29,652 bases of DNA, from positions 1 through 29,652 of the forward strand of contig DATGUA010000011.1 in assembly GCA_035301545.1 (NCBI GenBank), read 5' to 3'. Source of the stretch: DATGUA01 sp035301545. GTDB lineage: Bacteria > Bacillota > Clostridia > Tissierellales > Tissierellaceae. Of the stretch, positions 16,062-24,566 are shown piece by piece (within the stretch, counting starts at the first letter, position 1; every line of letters begins with the position of its first letter). Made by a program: the position numbers and the translations under genes. The notes under the pieces were generated by a model. That model saw nothing but the letters and a program-made list of their open reading frames with translations. It had not been told where the DNA came from and did no database searches.

Positions 16062-17102
16062 ATGAATAGGGAAAATATAATATTATCTATTAAGGATTTA
16101 GTAATCAAATTTAAATTAAGAGAACAAGTATTAACTGCTATTAGAGGAGCTTCATTAGATTTATATGAAGGAGAAAGTCTAGCTATAGTAGGGGAATCAG
16201 GATCAGGGAAATCTGTCTTCAATAAATCTTTTATGGGTTTATTAGATAAGAATGGATGGATAGATTCAGGATCTATAATATATCAAGATAAAGATTTAAC
16301 TAGATATAAAAGTGAAAGTGATTGGAGAAAGATAAGAGGTAAAGAAATAGCTATGGTCTTTCAAGAACCTATGACTTCATTAAATCCATTAAAAACTGTT
16401 GGAAGTCAAGTTAGAGAATCTATAGAACTACATCAAGACTTAAAAGGAAAAGAAGCTAAAGAAAGAACTATAGAAATGTTAGCTAATGTAGGAATAAATA
16501 AACCAAGAGAAAGATATAAGCAATATCCTCATGAATTTTCAGGAGGAATGAGGCAGAGAGTAGTAATAGCCATAGCAGTAGCCTGTCAACCAAATATATT
16601 AATATGTGATGAGCCTACTACAGCTTTAGATGTAACTATACAGGCTCAAATATTAAATTTATTAAAAGATTTACAAAAAAAATATAAACTAACTATTATA
16701 TATATTACTCATGACTTAGGATTAGTAGCTAATGTTGCAGATAGGGTAGCAGTTATGTATGCAGGAGATATAGTAGAGATAGGTAAATCAGAAGAAATAT
16801 TTTATAATGGGCAACATCCATATACCTGGGCATTATTGTCATCCTTGCCCCAATTAGGAAGAAAAGGTAAACCTTTATATTCTATAGAAGGAACACCACC
16901 AAATTTATTTAATAAAATTAAAGGAGATGCTTTTGCACCTAGAAACCCTAATGCATTAGAAATAGACTTTATAAAAAGACCACCATATTTTAATGTAAGT
17001 CCTACTCATAAAGCTAAGACTTGGTTACTAGATCCTAGAGCTCCAAAGGTTAATCCACCAGATTCTATAAAGTTTTTAAGAAAGTCAAAGGAGAGTAGAT
17101 AA
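16062..17102 (+). CDS. oppD: Oligopeptide ABC transporter ATPase, OppD type
   Basis: One of two ATPases powering the importer on the inner face of the membrane. Walker A GESGSGKS (residues 44-51), Q-loop VFQEPMTSLNP, signature FSGGMRQRV, Walker B LICDEPTTALD and switch His in ITHDLG are all intact. The C-terminal oligopeptide-transporter extension (GRKGKPLYSIEGTPPNL and AFAPRNP) is present; in many OppD proteins this region carries cysteines for an Fe-S cluster, and here I see none. The length of 346 residues is normal. AGGAGG lies 6 bases before the ATG. Its stop overlaps the oppF start by one base. Confidence 0.95.
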   Translation: MNRENIILSIKDLVIKFKLREQVLTAIRGASLDLYEGESLAIVGESGSGKSVFNKSFMGLLDKNGWIDSGSIIYQDKDLTRYKSESDWRKIRGKEIAMVFQEPMTSLNPLKTVGSQVRESIELHQDLKGKEAKERTIEMLANVGINKPRERYKQYPHEFSGGMRQRVVIAIAVACQPNILICDEPTTALDVTIQAQILNLLKDLQKKYKLTIIYITHDLGLVANVADRVAVMYAGDIVEIGKSEEIFYNGQHPYTWALLSSLPQLGRKGKPLYSIEGTPPNLFNKIKGDAFAPRNPNALEIDFIKRPPYFNVSPTHKAKTWLLDPRAPKVNPPDSIKFLRKSKESR

Positions 17103-18004
17103 TGGATAATAATAAGATATTATTAGAAATTAAAAATTTAACTGTAGAATTTGGTTCTAGGAAAAATAGATTTGTAGCTATAGATGATGTAAGCTTTCAA
17201 ATTTATAAAGGAGAGACATTTGGACTAGTAGGAGAATCAGGCTCAGGTAAAAGTACTATAGGTAGATCTATAATCGGAATTAATAAAGCTACAAATGGAG
17301 AAATTATATTTAATAATAAGAAAATCTCAGGTAAGATTAGTAAAAATTCAAAGAAAGAAATAAATAAAGATATTCAAATGATATTTCAAGATCCAATGGC
17401 TTCATTAAATGAAAGAGCAAAAGTAGATTATATAGTTTCAGAAGGATTATATAATCTAAGGAATTATTCTTCAGAAAAAGAAAGAAAAGAAAAAGTGGAA
17501 AAAGTTTTGTTAGATGTAGGATTATTACCAGAATATGCTTCTAGATTTCCTCATGAGTTTTCAGGAGGTCAAAGGCAAAGAATAGGAATAGCTAGAGCTT
17601 TAATAATGGAACCTAAATTTATAATAGCAGATGAGCCTATATCAGCATTAGATGTATCAATAAGAGCCCAAATATTAAATTTGTTATTAGAATTACAAAA
17701 AGAAAGAGGTTTAACTTACTTATTTATAGCCCATGATTTATCTGTGGTAAGATTTGTAGCTGATAGAATAGGCGTAATATATAGAGGTAAGATAGTAGAA
17801 TTAGGAGAAACTGAAAAGATATTTAATAATCCCTTACATCCTTATACTAAAGCTTTATTATCAGCTGTACCTTTTCCAGATCCTATAAAAGAGAAAAATA
17901 AGAAAATTAAAATTTATAGTCCATCAGATGATTTATATAAAAATAAAAATTTAGAATTAGTAGAAGTAGAACCAGAACATTATTTATTGACTAAGTCTAT
18001 TTAG
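17102..18004 (+). CDS. oppF: Oligopeptide ABC transporter ATPase, OppF type
   Basis: The second ATPase, which forms a heterodimer with the OppD-type subunit. Walker A GESGSGKST (44-52), FQDPMASLNERAKV after the Q-loop, signature FSGGQRQRIGIARAL, Walker B IIADEPISALD and switch region FIAHDLSVVRF are intact. The C-terminus is short (300 residues) compared with typical OppF proteins of 310-330 and ends in a charged variable tail without the usual GxHxxxC-type end. It begins within the TAATG overlap with oppD and terminates inside the operon's terminator hairpin. Confidence 0.95.
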   Translation: MDNNKILLEIKNLTVEFGSRKNRFVAIDDVSFQIYKGETFGLVGESGSGKSTIGRSIIGINKATNGEIIFNNKKISGKISKNSKKEINKDIQMIFQDPMASLNERAKVDYIVSEGLYNLRNYSSEKERKEKVEKVLLDVGLLPEYASRFPHEFSGGQRQRIGIARALIMEPKFIIADEPISALDVSIRAQILNLLLELQKERGLTYLFIAHDLSVVRFVADRIGVIYRGKIVELGETEKIFNNPLHPYTKALLSAVPFPDPIKEKNKKIKIYSPSDDLYKNKNLELVEVEPEHYLLTKSI

Positions 18005-18016
18005 ACTTAGTCAATA
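17985..18016. terminator. Terminator of the opp operon, shared with the antiporter gene
   Basis: A 14-bp perfect stem (TATTGACTAAGTCT and complement) with an ATTT loop, followed on the plus strand by ATCTTTTTG. The oppF stop codon lies in the hairpin (18002-18004). The converging antiporter gene ends 18 bp away. Confidence 0.85.
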
Positions 18017-18033
18017 TCTTTTTGTTTCTATAT

Positions 18034-19248
18034 TTATTGTTGTAAATTTTCTGGATCTATTGATCCAGCTCTAATTAATGCTATTTTAGCTGATATAGGT
18101 CCGACTAATTCGTATAATACTGAAGATGCTAAAATGATAGTCATCATTCTATTTCCAATATCAGGTGGGAGCATTCTCTGACCTAAAAATGCAAGGCCTA
18201 TAGCTACTCCAGCTTGAGGAATTAAAGCAGAACCTAAATTATTTCTAATAGATTCACTAGTACCAGTTACCATACAACCTAAATATGCACCTAGATATTT
18301 TCCAACAATCCTGATTACAAAGTATGCTAGACCAACAACTCCTAATGTAAATAGAGCATTTACATCTAAATTAATCCCGGATAATACAAAGAATAAAGAT
18401 AATATAGGTGGTGTAAAGTAGTTAATTTCAGCGTATAGCTTTTTATCTTGAGTAGTATTTATATAAGTGGCTCCAAACACCATACAAGATAGCAGTGGTG
18501 ATATATGATATATAGCACATATACCAGATATAGCTAATAGAAGTGAGATTACTAAAATTAAACGATTACTATCACTTCTAGTATCTGGTGCAAGTAATCT
18601 ATTTAATAATATACCAGATAAAAATCCTCCAATTATAGCGACAATATTATATATTATAGGTAATATAACATGAGAAGAAGTTAAACTACCTGTATCCATA
18701 GCGCTAATAGCAGCTGTAGCGATACTAAATAAAATTAAACAAACTACATTATCTAAAGCTATAACCTGTAATAAAGTATGGACAAATTCACCTTCAGCTT
18801 TATATTGATTAATAGTCATCATTGTACTAGCTGGAGCAGTAGCAGTAGCTATAACACCTAATAATAATGCAAAGCTTAGATCGTAATCAAATATAAAATA
18901 TATAGTTAAAGTAATAAAAAGTCCAGAAATAATAGTTTCAAATAATGTAATAACTACAGCCCGTAAGCCAGATTTCATAAAAATTTCTTTTCTTAAAAAC
19001 TTTCCTACATCAAAAGCAATAAAAGCTAGAGCAATGTCTCCTACGAAAGCCATATTTTCAATAGTATTTACAGGAATAAGATTTAGTACATAAGGTCCAA
19101 TTACTATACCAGATATAATGTATCCACTAACATTAGGGAGTTTTAGTCGTTTTGTGATACGAGTCATTAAAAACCCAGCCAATAACATAATTGATAGAGA
19201 TAATAGGGTTACAGTTACAGTATCAAATTGGTCTAAAAAACTGTTCAT
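18034..19248 (-). CDS. Cation:proton antiporter, Kef/CPA2 type
   Basis: A 404-residue integral membrane protein with about a dozen hydrophobic segments, matching the Na+/H+ exchanger fold of the CPA2 family. Recognisable elements are KRLKLPNVSGYIISGIVIGP near the start (key part: LPNVSGYIISG), DIALAFIAFDVGK, and the transport core ATATAPASTMMTINQYKAEG (key part: TAPASTM) with ALDNVVCLILF. There is no C-terminal TrkA nucleotide-binding domain. The start is ATG at 19248 (MNSFLDQFDTV); a longer frame to 19359 lacks a ribosome site and runs through the shared promoter region. AAAGGA lies 11 bases upstream. It is divergent from a LysR gene, its likely regulator. The ion transported cannot be told. 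Confidence 0.87.
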   Translation of the reverse strand: MNSFLDQFDTVTVTLLSLSIMLLAGFLMTRITKRLKLPNVSGYIISGIVIGPYVLNLIPVNTIENMAFVGDIALAFIAFDVGKFLRKEIFMKSGLRAVVITLFETIISGLFITLTIYFIFDYDLSFALLLGVIATATAPASTMMTINQYKAEGEFVHTLLQVIALDNVVCLILFSIATAAISAMDTGSLTSSHVILPIIYNIVAIIGGFLSGILLNRLLAPDTRSDSNRLILVISLLLAISGICAIYHISPLLSCMVFGATYINTTQDKKLYAEINYFTPPILSLFFVLSGINLDVNALFTLGVVGLAYFVIRIVGKYLGAYLGCMVTGTSESIRNNLGSALIPQAGVAIGLAFLGQRMLPPDIGNRMMTIILASSVLYELVGPISAKIALIRAGSIDPENLQQ

Positions 19249-19427
19249 TTTAATCACGATCCTTTCTAACCAAATAAAATCTTTGAAAATTGATTCTAAA
19301 TATATTTTACCCACATGATAATTGATAATAACTATGTCTTGTGATAATATATTATGCAAAATAAAACCTAAAGTAAAATTATAATTATTTAGAGAACCAT
19401 AAAAATAATTTATGGGGGAATGATTTT
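19249..19427. promoter_or_regulatory. Divergent antiporter/LysR control region
   Basis: This 179-bp gap must hold both promoters. For the LysR gene, TTGATA (19322-19327) and TAATAT (19345-19350) have 17-bp spacing. An inverted repeat CCATAAA-N5-TTTATGG lies at 19397-19415, overlapping the G-rich ribosome site of the LysR gene, and may act as an autoregulatory operator or hairpin. I could not place the antiporter promoter with confidence. Confidence 0.5.
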
Positions 19428-20327
19428 ATGTTAAATACTAAATTAAATACATTATTAAAAGTAGCAAAAACTAAAAATTTTACTCAAGCAGCAAAAGAAC
19501 TTTCATTAACTCAACCAGCAGTAAGTAATCATATAAATCAATTAGAGGAAGAACTAGATGTAGAGATATTTATCCGCAGTAGGAATCAGTTAAAACTTAC
19601 ATCTCATGGAGAAATTGTACTTATGTATGCACAAAGAATGAAATCTCTTTATGAGAAATTACATCAAGACTTAATTAATGATGAAAATGAAATTACTCAA
19701 CTTACAATAGGTATAACTCACACTGCAGAGAGTAACTTTATGGTAGAAGTATTAGCCAAATATTCTAGTGAAAATGAAGGGGTTAATATAAAGATAATCA
19801 CATCATCTATAAAAAAACTTTATAGTAAACTTATGAATTATGAAATAGATTTAGCGATTGTAGAAGGAATAACAAATACAACAGGTTTAAATTCTTTATT
19901 ACTTGATACAGATTATTTAGTACTGGTAGTTTCTAATAAAAATAAACTTGCTACAAAAAGCATGGTAACTATTAATGAGATAAAAAAAGAAAAAATGATA
20001 CTCCGTTTACCAGGATCAGGAACTAGAAATTTATTTATATCACATTTAGAAAGTATTAATATGTCTATAGATGAATTTGATCTTATATTAGAAGTAGATA
20101 ATATAGCTACTATAAAAGATTTAGTATCTCAAGATTTTGGAGTATCTATACTAGCTAGAAGTGCATGTTTAGATTCAGCAAGAAAAGGTGATCTTACAAT
20201 GCTACCTGTTGAAAACTTAAGTATGGTAAGAGAAACTAGTATTTTATATCATAAGGACTTTAATCATACAGAAGTATTAGAAGATATTACAAGATTATAT
20301 AATAAAACAGCAAAGATGTATAAATAA
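19428..20327 (+). CDS. LysR-family transcriptional regulator
   Basis: A 299-residue regulator with an N-terminal winged helix-turn-helix (residues 1-60). It shows the classic LysR string FTQAAKELSLTQPAVSNHINQLEEEL (key part: LTQPAVSNHI) and ends in LKLTSHGEIVL. A co-inducer-binding domain follows, including RLPGSGTRNLF, a common effector-site motif, and DLVSQDFGVSILA. The gene is divergent from the Kef-type antiporter, the usual arrangement for a LysR activator and its target. The ribosome site is GGGGGA before the ATG, partly inside an inverted repeat. The effector is unknown. Its stop codon is in the terminator stem. Confidence 0.93.
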   Translation: MLNTKLNTLLKVAKTKNFTQAAKELSLTQPAVSNHINQLEEELDVEIFIRSRNQLKLTSHGEIVLMYAQRMKSLYEKLHQDLINDENEITQLTIGITHTAESNFMVEVLAKYSSENEGVNIKIITSSIKKLYSKLMNYEIDLAIVEGITNTTGLNSLLLDTDYLVLVVSNKNKLATKSMVTINEIKKEKMILRLPGSGTRNLFISHLESINMSIDEFDLILEVDNIATIKDLVSQDFGVSILARSACLDSARKGDLTMLPVENLSMVRETSILYHKDFNHTEVLEDITRLYNKTAKMYK

Positions 20328-20348
20328 AAGTATTTATACATCTTTGCT
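20309..20348. terminator. Hairpin at the end of the LysR gene
   Basis: An 18-bp perfect stem (AGCAAAGATGTATAAATA and complement) encloses AAAG. There is no long T tract after it, so termination efficiency is uncertain. The LysR stop codon (20325-20327) sits at the stem-loop junction. The following 125 bp to 20473 hold nothing I can identify. Confidence 0.65.
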
Positions 20349-20473
20349 AAGGATATCCTGATAATTCACTTCTTGTAATAAGATGAACTGTTCTTATTTC
20401 CAATATTAATATTTGCAATTTATTGGAAGGAGCTATAAAATAAGGAGTTCTTACAGGGTAATAGTAAGATATA

Positions 20474-21028
20474 TTATTTTATATAACTTACTTTAGACAT
20501 ATCAGCTTTTCTGTCCTTACCTTCGTCATCTCCATATCCTACGGCTACAGCTATTCCATAAACGTAATCTTCAGGAAACTCTAAAGCATCTTGCCATTTA
20601 TTATTATATTCAGGATTAAAGGATACTCTAGGTAATCCTAATATTACACTGTCTAATCCCATACCTTTAGCTGCCAAAGCTATACTTTGAGCCATAATAC
20701 CTACATCCATTTCTTTTCCTTCTTCCATAGAAATAACAAATACAGCTGGTGCATCGTAGAAGATTTTATTTCCTCTAGATTTATTATGTTTAACTGCCCA
20801 TTCTACATTATTATCTACAAAATATTGAACAACATCTTTTTCCCATTCTAGGATAGTAGATTGATTAGTAAGTACTGTAAGATGCCAAGGTTCCATGTTT
20901 CTTGAACTAGGTGATATAAGTGCAGCTTTAACTAATTGATCAATTTGTTCTTTTGTCAACGTTTTATCTTGATATTTTCGAATAGAACGACGATTATAAA
21001 TGGTTTTTAATACTTGGTTATCTGTCAT
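20474..21028 (-). CDS. Nitroreductase-family flavoprotein
   Basis: A 184-residue FMN-dependent oxidoreductase. The N-terminal FMN-phosphate motif is NRRSIRKYQDKTLTKEQ (key part: RRSIRKY), then ALISPSSRNMEPWHLTVL, the flavin-binding stretch that is a family signature. GIMAQSIALAAKGMGLDSVILG is the conserved dimer-interface helix (key part: AQSIALAAKGMGL). No ferredoxin domain is fused. The substrate (quinones, nitroaromatics or other electron acceptors) cannot be assigned from sequence. GGAGGT lies 9 bases before the ATG. It is transcribed toward the LysR gene and divergently from the MutS-like gene. Confidence 0.93.
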   Translation of the reverse strand: MTDNQVLKTIYNRRSIRKYQDKTLTKEQIDQLVKAALISPSSRNMEPWHLTVLTNQSTILEWEKDVVQYFVDNNVEWAVKHNKSRGNKIFYDAPAVFVISMEEGKEMDVGIMAQSIALAAKGMGLDSVILGLPRVSFNPEYNNKWQDALEFPEDYVYGIAVAVGYGDDEGKDRKADMSKVSYIK

Positions 21029-21380
21029 ATAATATCTTACCTCCGTAATTTATATTAAAATATCTATATAAATTATACCTTATCATTTATTAACTTAGTA
21101 ATCAATTTGTATAACAAGACTGTGAATATTCTTAGACAATGATATAATAAATATAAGGATTCAATGAATGTAATGGTGGTGTGAAATATTGAAATGAGAT
21201 GATAATATCCTAATATCAAGAGTAGAAATGTATGAAATTTTTGTGAGAGGTAAACAATACTTTGGAAAGTATTGTTCTTACATGATATAGAAAGATAATT
21301 AAGTGAGAAGGAGATAATATAATTATTGGAAGGATGAATTGAATAGAGATTATAAAATTAAATCTAAATGGAGGTAACGA
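21029..21380. other. 352-bp divergent intergenic region and long mutS-like leader
   Basis: No credible gene lies here. For the minus-strand nitroreductase a -10 TATAAT sits at 21072-21077. For the plus strand a TATAAT is at 21143-21148, without a good -35. That start would leave an untranslated leader of roughly 230 bases before the MutS-like gene. The leader holds one clear hairpin (21253-21276) and several ribosome-site-like strings (GAGAGG, GAAGGAG, GGAAGG). I found no T-box or other known riboswitch signature. Confidence 0.5.
21253..21276 (+). repeat. Hairpin in the mutS-like leader
   Basis: Ten perfect base pairs (AACAATACTT/AAGTATTGTT) close a TGGA tetraloop in the leader of the downstream gene. 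There is only CTTAC after it, no T tract, so it is not a normal terminator. Its role is unknown. Confidence 0.5.
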
Positions 21381-23183
21381 ATGTCAAAACCATTAGAAAC
21401 TTATCAAAAGAGAAAAGAAGTCTATAGTAATCTATTTGATAAACAAAATAAAAAGATTAGTAAAATTACTAATATGAGGTTAATCGTAGCTTTAGCTGGG
21501 ATAGTAAATATAGGAATTTTATACATTAGACAAAGGTATTCTTTTATTTACTATATATTACTTGCTTATATAGTATTATTTACATACTTAGTCATAGAAC
21601 ATAATAAATTAAAATATAATAATAAATATTTTGATGTATTAAATAAGATAAATGAAGATGGATTACAACGATTACAAGGAGATTGGAATAAGTTTAAAGA
21701 TACTGGCTTAGAGTTTGAAGATAATAATCATAGTTTTTCAAGTGATTTAGACATATTTGGTCAGGGATCATTATTTCAATATATAAATACTACTACAACA
21801 TATATGGGAAGAAACATATTAAATAAGTATCTTACAAAACCATGTAAAACTAAAAAAGAAATTATTAAAAGACAAAATGCCATTAAAGAATTAAGTGATA
21901 GACTATCCTGGCGGCAAAGATTTATGGCAGAAGGTCTGATGATAGAAGATAAATCCAGTGATAATGAAGACTTGTATAATTTTTTTGAAACAGAATATGA
22001 AACTTATAGAAAACCATGGATAATATCTATATCACGAATTATTCCTATAATTATGATAGGTTTTATTCTTTTATATATATTTAAGATAATCCCATTTCAT
22101 ATACTAATTTTAATATTTGCAGCACAATCATTTATATTTATATATAAATTTGAGGGAAGATCAAAGAATTTGAATTTGGTCTATGAATATGAAAATAATA
22201 TAAAAGCCTATAGTAAAATGTTATATCAATTAGAAAAGGGAAATTTTCAATCTAAATATCTTTTAGAATTAAAAGATAAACTTATAGATGATAATGGATT
22301 GACAGCTTATCAACAGATAAAAGAATTAGAAACTATAGTGGAGAATATTTCTAATAGAAAAAATATATACTTTTTTATAATTAATATAATTACATTATGG
22401 GATTATCAATCTATGATAGCTCTAGAACGTTGGAAGGGTAAGTCAGGTCATCTAATCAGGACTTGGTTAGATACTATAGGAGAATTTGAAGCTTTATCAA
22501 GTTTATCAAATTTAAATTATGATAATCCAGATTGGGTAACTCCTACAATAACAGAAAAAAATGATTATATTAAAGGAAAAGATATGGCTCATCCTTTAAT
22601 TATAGAGGATTCTGTATCTAATGATTTTAAAATAGAGGATCCAACTAAAGTTTTATTAATAACTGGCTCTAATATGTCAGGTAAAAGTACCTATCTAAGA
22701 ACTACGGGAATTAATCTAGTCTTAGCTTATATAGGAGCACCAGTATGTGCTAACAGGTTTACTTGTAATATATTTAATATTTATACATGTATGAGAGTAA
22801 GTGACAATCTGGAGAAAAATATTTCATCATTTTATGCCGAACTATTAAGGATTAAAGAAATAGTAGATAAATCTAAAGGAAACAAAGTATTCTTTCTATT
22901 AGACGAAGTATTTAAAGGAACAAATTCTCATGATAGACATGAAGGGGCAAAGATATTAATAAAAAAATTATTAAATAATGATGCAATAGGATTAGTATCT
23001 ACCCATGATTTAGAATTAGGAGAACTTGAAAGAGAAAGTAATAATAAAATTAAAAATTATCATTTTAAAGAATATTATAAGGACAATGAAATATATTTTG
23101 ATTATAAACTAAATAGAGGGATTTCAACAACTAGAAATGCAATGTATCTTATTAATATGATAGGAATCGATAATGAAAAATAA
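21381..23183 (+). CDS. Membrane-anchored MutS-like ATPase
   Basis: A 600-residue protein joining a membrane-bound N-terminal half to a C-terminal MutS ATPase domain. Two helices lie near residues 33-50 and 55-72 and two more near 214-235 and 238-256. A MutS lever/core-like region follows (QGSLFQYINTTTTYMGRNIL before the third helix; KPCKTKKEIIKRQNAIKEL). The ATPase has Walker A GSNMSGKST (429-437), Walker B FFLLDEVFKGTNS (Asp508, Glu509) and VSTHDLELG as H-loop. The mismatch-recognition domain is absent, so this is not canonical MutS; the family is known from Firmicutes and Bacteroidetes without a settled role. GGAGG lies 6 bases before the ATG. It appears monocistronic. Confidence 0.85.
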   Translation: MSKPLETYQKRKEVYSNLFDKQNKKISKITNMRLIVALAGIVNIGILYIRQRYSFIYYILLAYIVLFTYLVIEHNKLKYNNKYFDVLNKINEDGLQRLQGDWNKFKDTGLEFEDNNHSFSSDLDIFGQGSLFQYINTTTTYMGRNILNKYLTKPCKTKKEIIKRQNAIKELSDRLSWRQRFMAEGLMIEDKSSDNEDLYNFFETEYETYRKPWIISISRIIPIIMIGFILLYIFKIIPFHILILIFAAQSFIFIYKFEGRSKNLNLVYEYENNIKAYSKMLYQLEKGNFQSKYLLELKDKLIDDNGLTAYQQIKELETIVENISNRKNIYFFIINIITLWDYQSMIALERWKGKSGHLIRTWLDTIGEFEALSSLSNLNYDNPDWVTPTITEKNDYIKGKDMAHPLIIEDSVSNDFKIEDPTKVLLITGSNMSGKSTYLRTTGINLVLAYIGAPVCANRFTCNIFNIYTCMRVSDNLEKNISSFYAELLRIKEIVDKSKGNKVFFLLDEVFKGTNSHDRHEGAKILIKKLLNNDAIGLVSTHDLELGELERESNNKIKNYHFKEYYKDNEIYFDYKLNRGISTTRNAMYLINMIGIDNEK

Positions 23184-23203
23184 AACTTAATAATTAGAAT
23201 TTT

Positions 23204-23239
23204 AAAATAGTATAAGAAATTAATTTCTTATACTATTTT
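23204..23239 (+). terminator. Terminator behind the MutS-like gene
   Basis: A perfect 36-bp palindrome with 18-bp arms (AAAATAGTATAAGAAATT and complement, no separate loop) ending in TTTTTT. It is symmetric and so can act in both directions. Confidence 0.85.
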
Positions 23240-23305
23240 TTATATTAAAGTATTATAGATAAAATTTATCAGTGGGTAGGGAAGTATTAAAAGATTGTAT
23301 AATGA

Positions 23306-23335
23306 TTGACAATAAATGATAGAATATATTAGTAT
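23306..23335 (+). promoter_or_regulatory. Promoter of the DCCP-like operon
   Basis: A perfect -35 TTGACA (23306-23311) is followed at 18 bp by TAGTAT (23330-23335). Transcription would start near 23342, about 45 bases before the first gene. No obvious operator palindrome was seen. Confidence 0.55.
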
Positions 23336-23386
23336 GTGAATGTTAGATTAGTAATTACTTATTAAAAAGAAACAGGGGGATAAAAA

Positions 23387-24553
23387 ATGAGACCGGAAAT
23401 AATGGAAGAAGTTGAAGGACTGAGAGGGGTAAACTCAGTTAAAATTAAAGAAGCCCATGAACAAGGAAAAAAGGTTGTAGGTATGTATTGTGTTTTTTCT
23501 CCAGCAGAAATAGCTTTAGCTGCAGATGCTATATCAGTAACATTGTGTGGGACTACTCAAGAACCAGTAGAAGCAGCAGAAAGGGATTTACCAAGGAATC
23601 TATGTCCATTGATTAAATCTAGTTATGGATTTGCAATTACTGACACATGTCCATACTTTCATTTTTCAGATGTAATATTAGCAGAAACCACTTGTGATGG
23701 AAAGAAAAAGATGTACGAATTAATGGGAGAAATGAAACCTATGCATCTTATGAATCTACCACAAACTGCAGAAGGGGAAGATGCATTAGAAATTTGGAAA
23801 AATGAAATGGTGAAATTCAAAGAATTTCTAGAAAAAGAATTTGATGTAGAAATCACTGATGAAAAGCTAAAAGATGCTATAAAATTAATGAATAGAGAAA
23901 GAGATGTAATGAAAAGACTACATAAATTAAATGCTCATAAGCCAGCACCATTGACTGGAATGGACATGTTATCAGCACAATGGTTAAAAGGATTTAATGT
24001 TGATAAAGAAAAAGGAATAGACTTAGTCGAAAGATTGATAGAAGAAGTAGAAGAACAAATGGAAAAAGGAATATATGCTTTTGATGAAAAGGCACCTAGA
24101 ATACTAGTAACAGGATGTCCTACAGGAATAGGTGGAGCAGACAAAGTACTAATAGAATTAGAAGAAGTAGGAGCATCTGTAGTAGCTTTAGAAAATTGTA
24201 CTGGTTATAAATCTTTAGATACTATGGTAGATGAAGACAAGGATCCAATAGATGCATTAGCTGAAAAATACTTATCTACACCATGTTCTTGTATGACTCC
24301 AAATAATGATAGATTAGACCTGATCAAAAGATTAGCAGAAGAATATGAAGTAGATGGAGTAGTAGATTTAACCTGGCAAGCTTGTCATACATATGCAATA
24401 GAATCACATTATGTTAAAAACTTTGTACAAGATGAATTAGGCTTACCATTTTTACAAATTGAAACTGATTATTCAGATTCAGACACAGGACAAATCAGAA
24501 CTAGAATAGAAGCATTCTTAGAAACTATGGAAGCAGATTTAATATTAGCTTAA
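23387..24553 (+). CDS. Double-cubane-cluster-protein-like 2-hydroxyacyl-CoA dehydratase family protein
   Basis: A 388-residue protein of the HgdB/BadDE/FldC family, closest in layout to the double-cubane cluster protein (E. coli YjiM type). Those proteins hold an [8Fe-9S] cluster and carry out very low-potential reductions. Ten cysteines are present (35, 54, 73, 88, 103, 244, 271, 300, 302, 333), in contexts such as GMYCVFSPAE, DTCPYFHFSD, VTGCPTGIGG, ENCTGYK and TPCSCM. The single dehydratase-like gene next to one activase, without the second subunit gene of true 2-hydroxyacyl-CoA dehydratases, supports the DCCP reading. GGGGGA lies 8 bases before the ATG. Which cysteines are ligands, and the substrate, are not visible. 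Confidence 0.85.
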   Translation: MRPEIMEEVEGLRGVNSVKIKEAHEQGKKVVGMYCVFSPAEIALAADAISVTLCGTTQEPVEAAERDLPRNLCPLIKSSYGFAITDTCPYFHFSDVILAETTCDGKKKMYELMGEMKPMHLMNLPQTAEGEDALEIWKNEMVKFKEFLEKEFDVEITDEKLKDAIKLMNRERDVMKRLHKLNAHKPAPLTGMDMLSAQWLKGFNVDKEKGIDLVERLIEEVEEQMEKGIYAFDEKAPRILVTGCPTGIGGADKVLIELEEVGASVVALENCTGYKSLDTMVDEDKDPIDALAEKYLSTPCSCMTPNNDRLDLIKRLAEEYEVDGVVDLTWQACHTYAIESHYVKNFVQDELGLPFLQIETDYSDSDTGQIRTRIEAFLETMEADLILA

Positions 24554-24566
24554 AGAGGATGATGAA

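Noticed and set aside
19249..19359. Longer N-terminus for the Kef-type antiporter
   Set aside because: The 37 added residues are not family-like, have no ribosome site at the front, and would cover the divergent promoter region.
21150..21380. Possible T-box or other riboswitch in the MutS-like leader
   Set aside because: There is no TGGAACC-type T-box sequence, no antiterminator/terminator pair and no recognised aptamer core. The only solid structure is one hairpin without a T tract.
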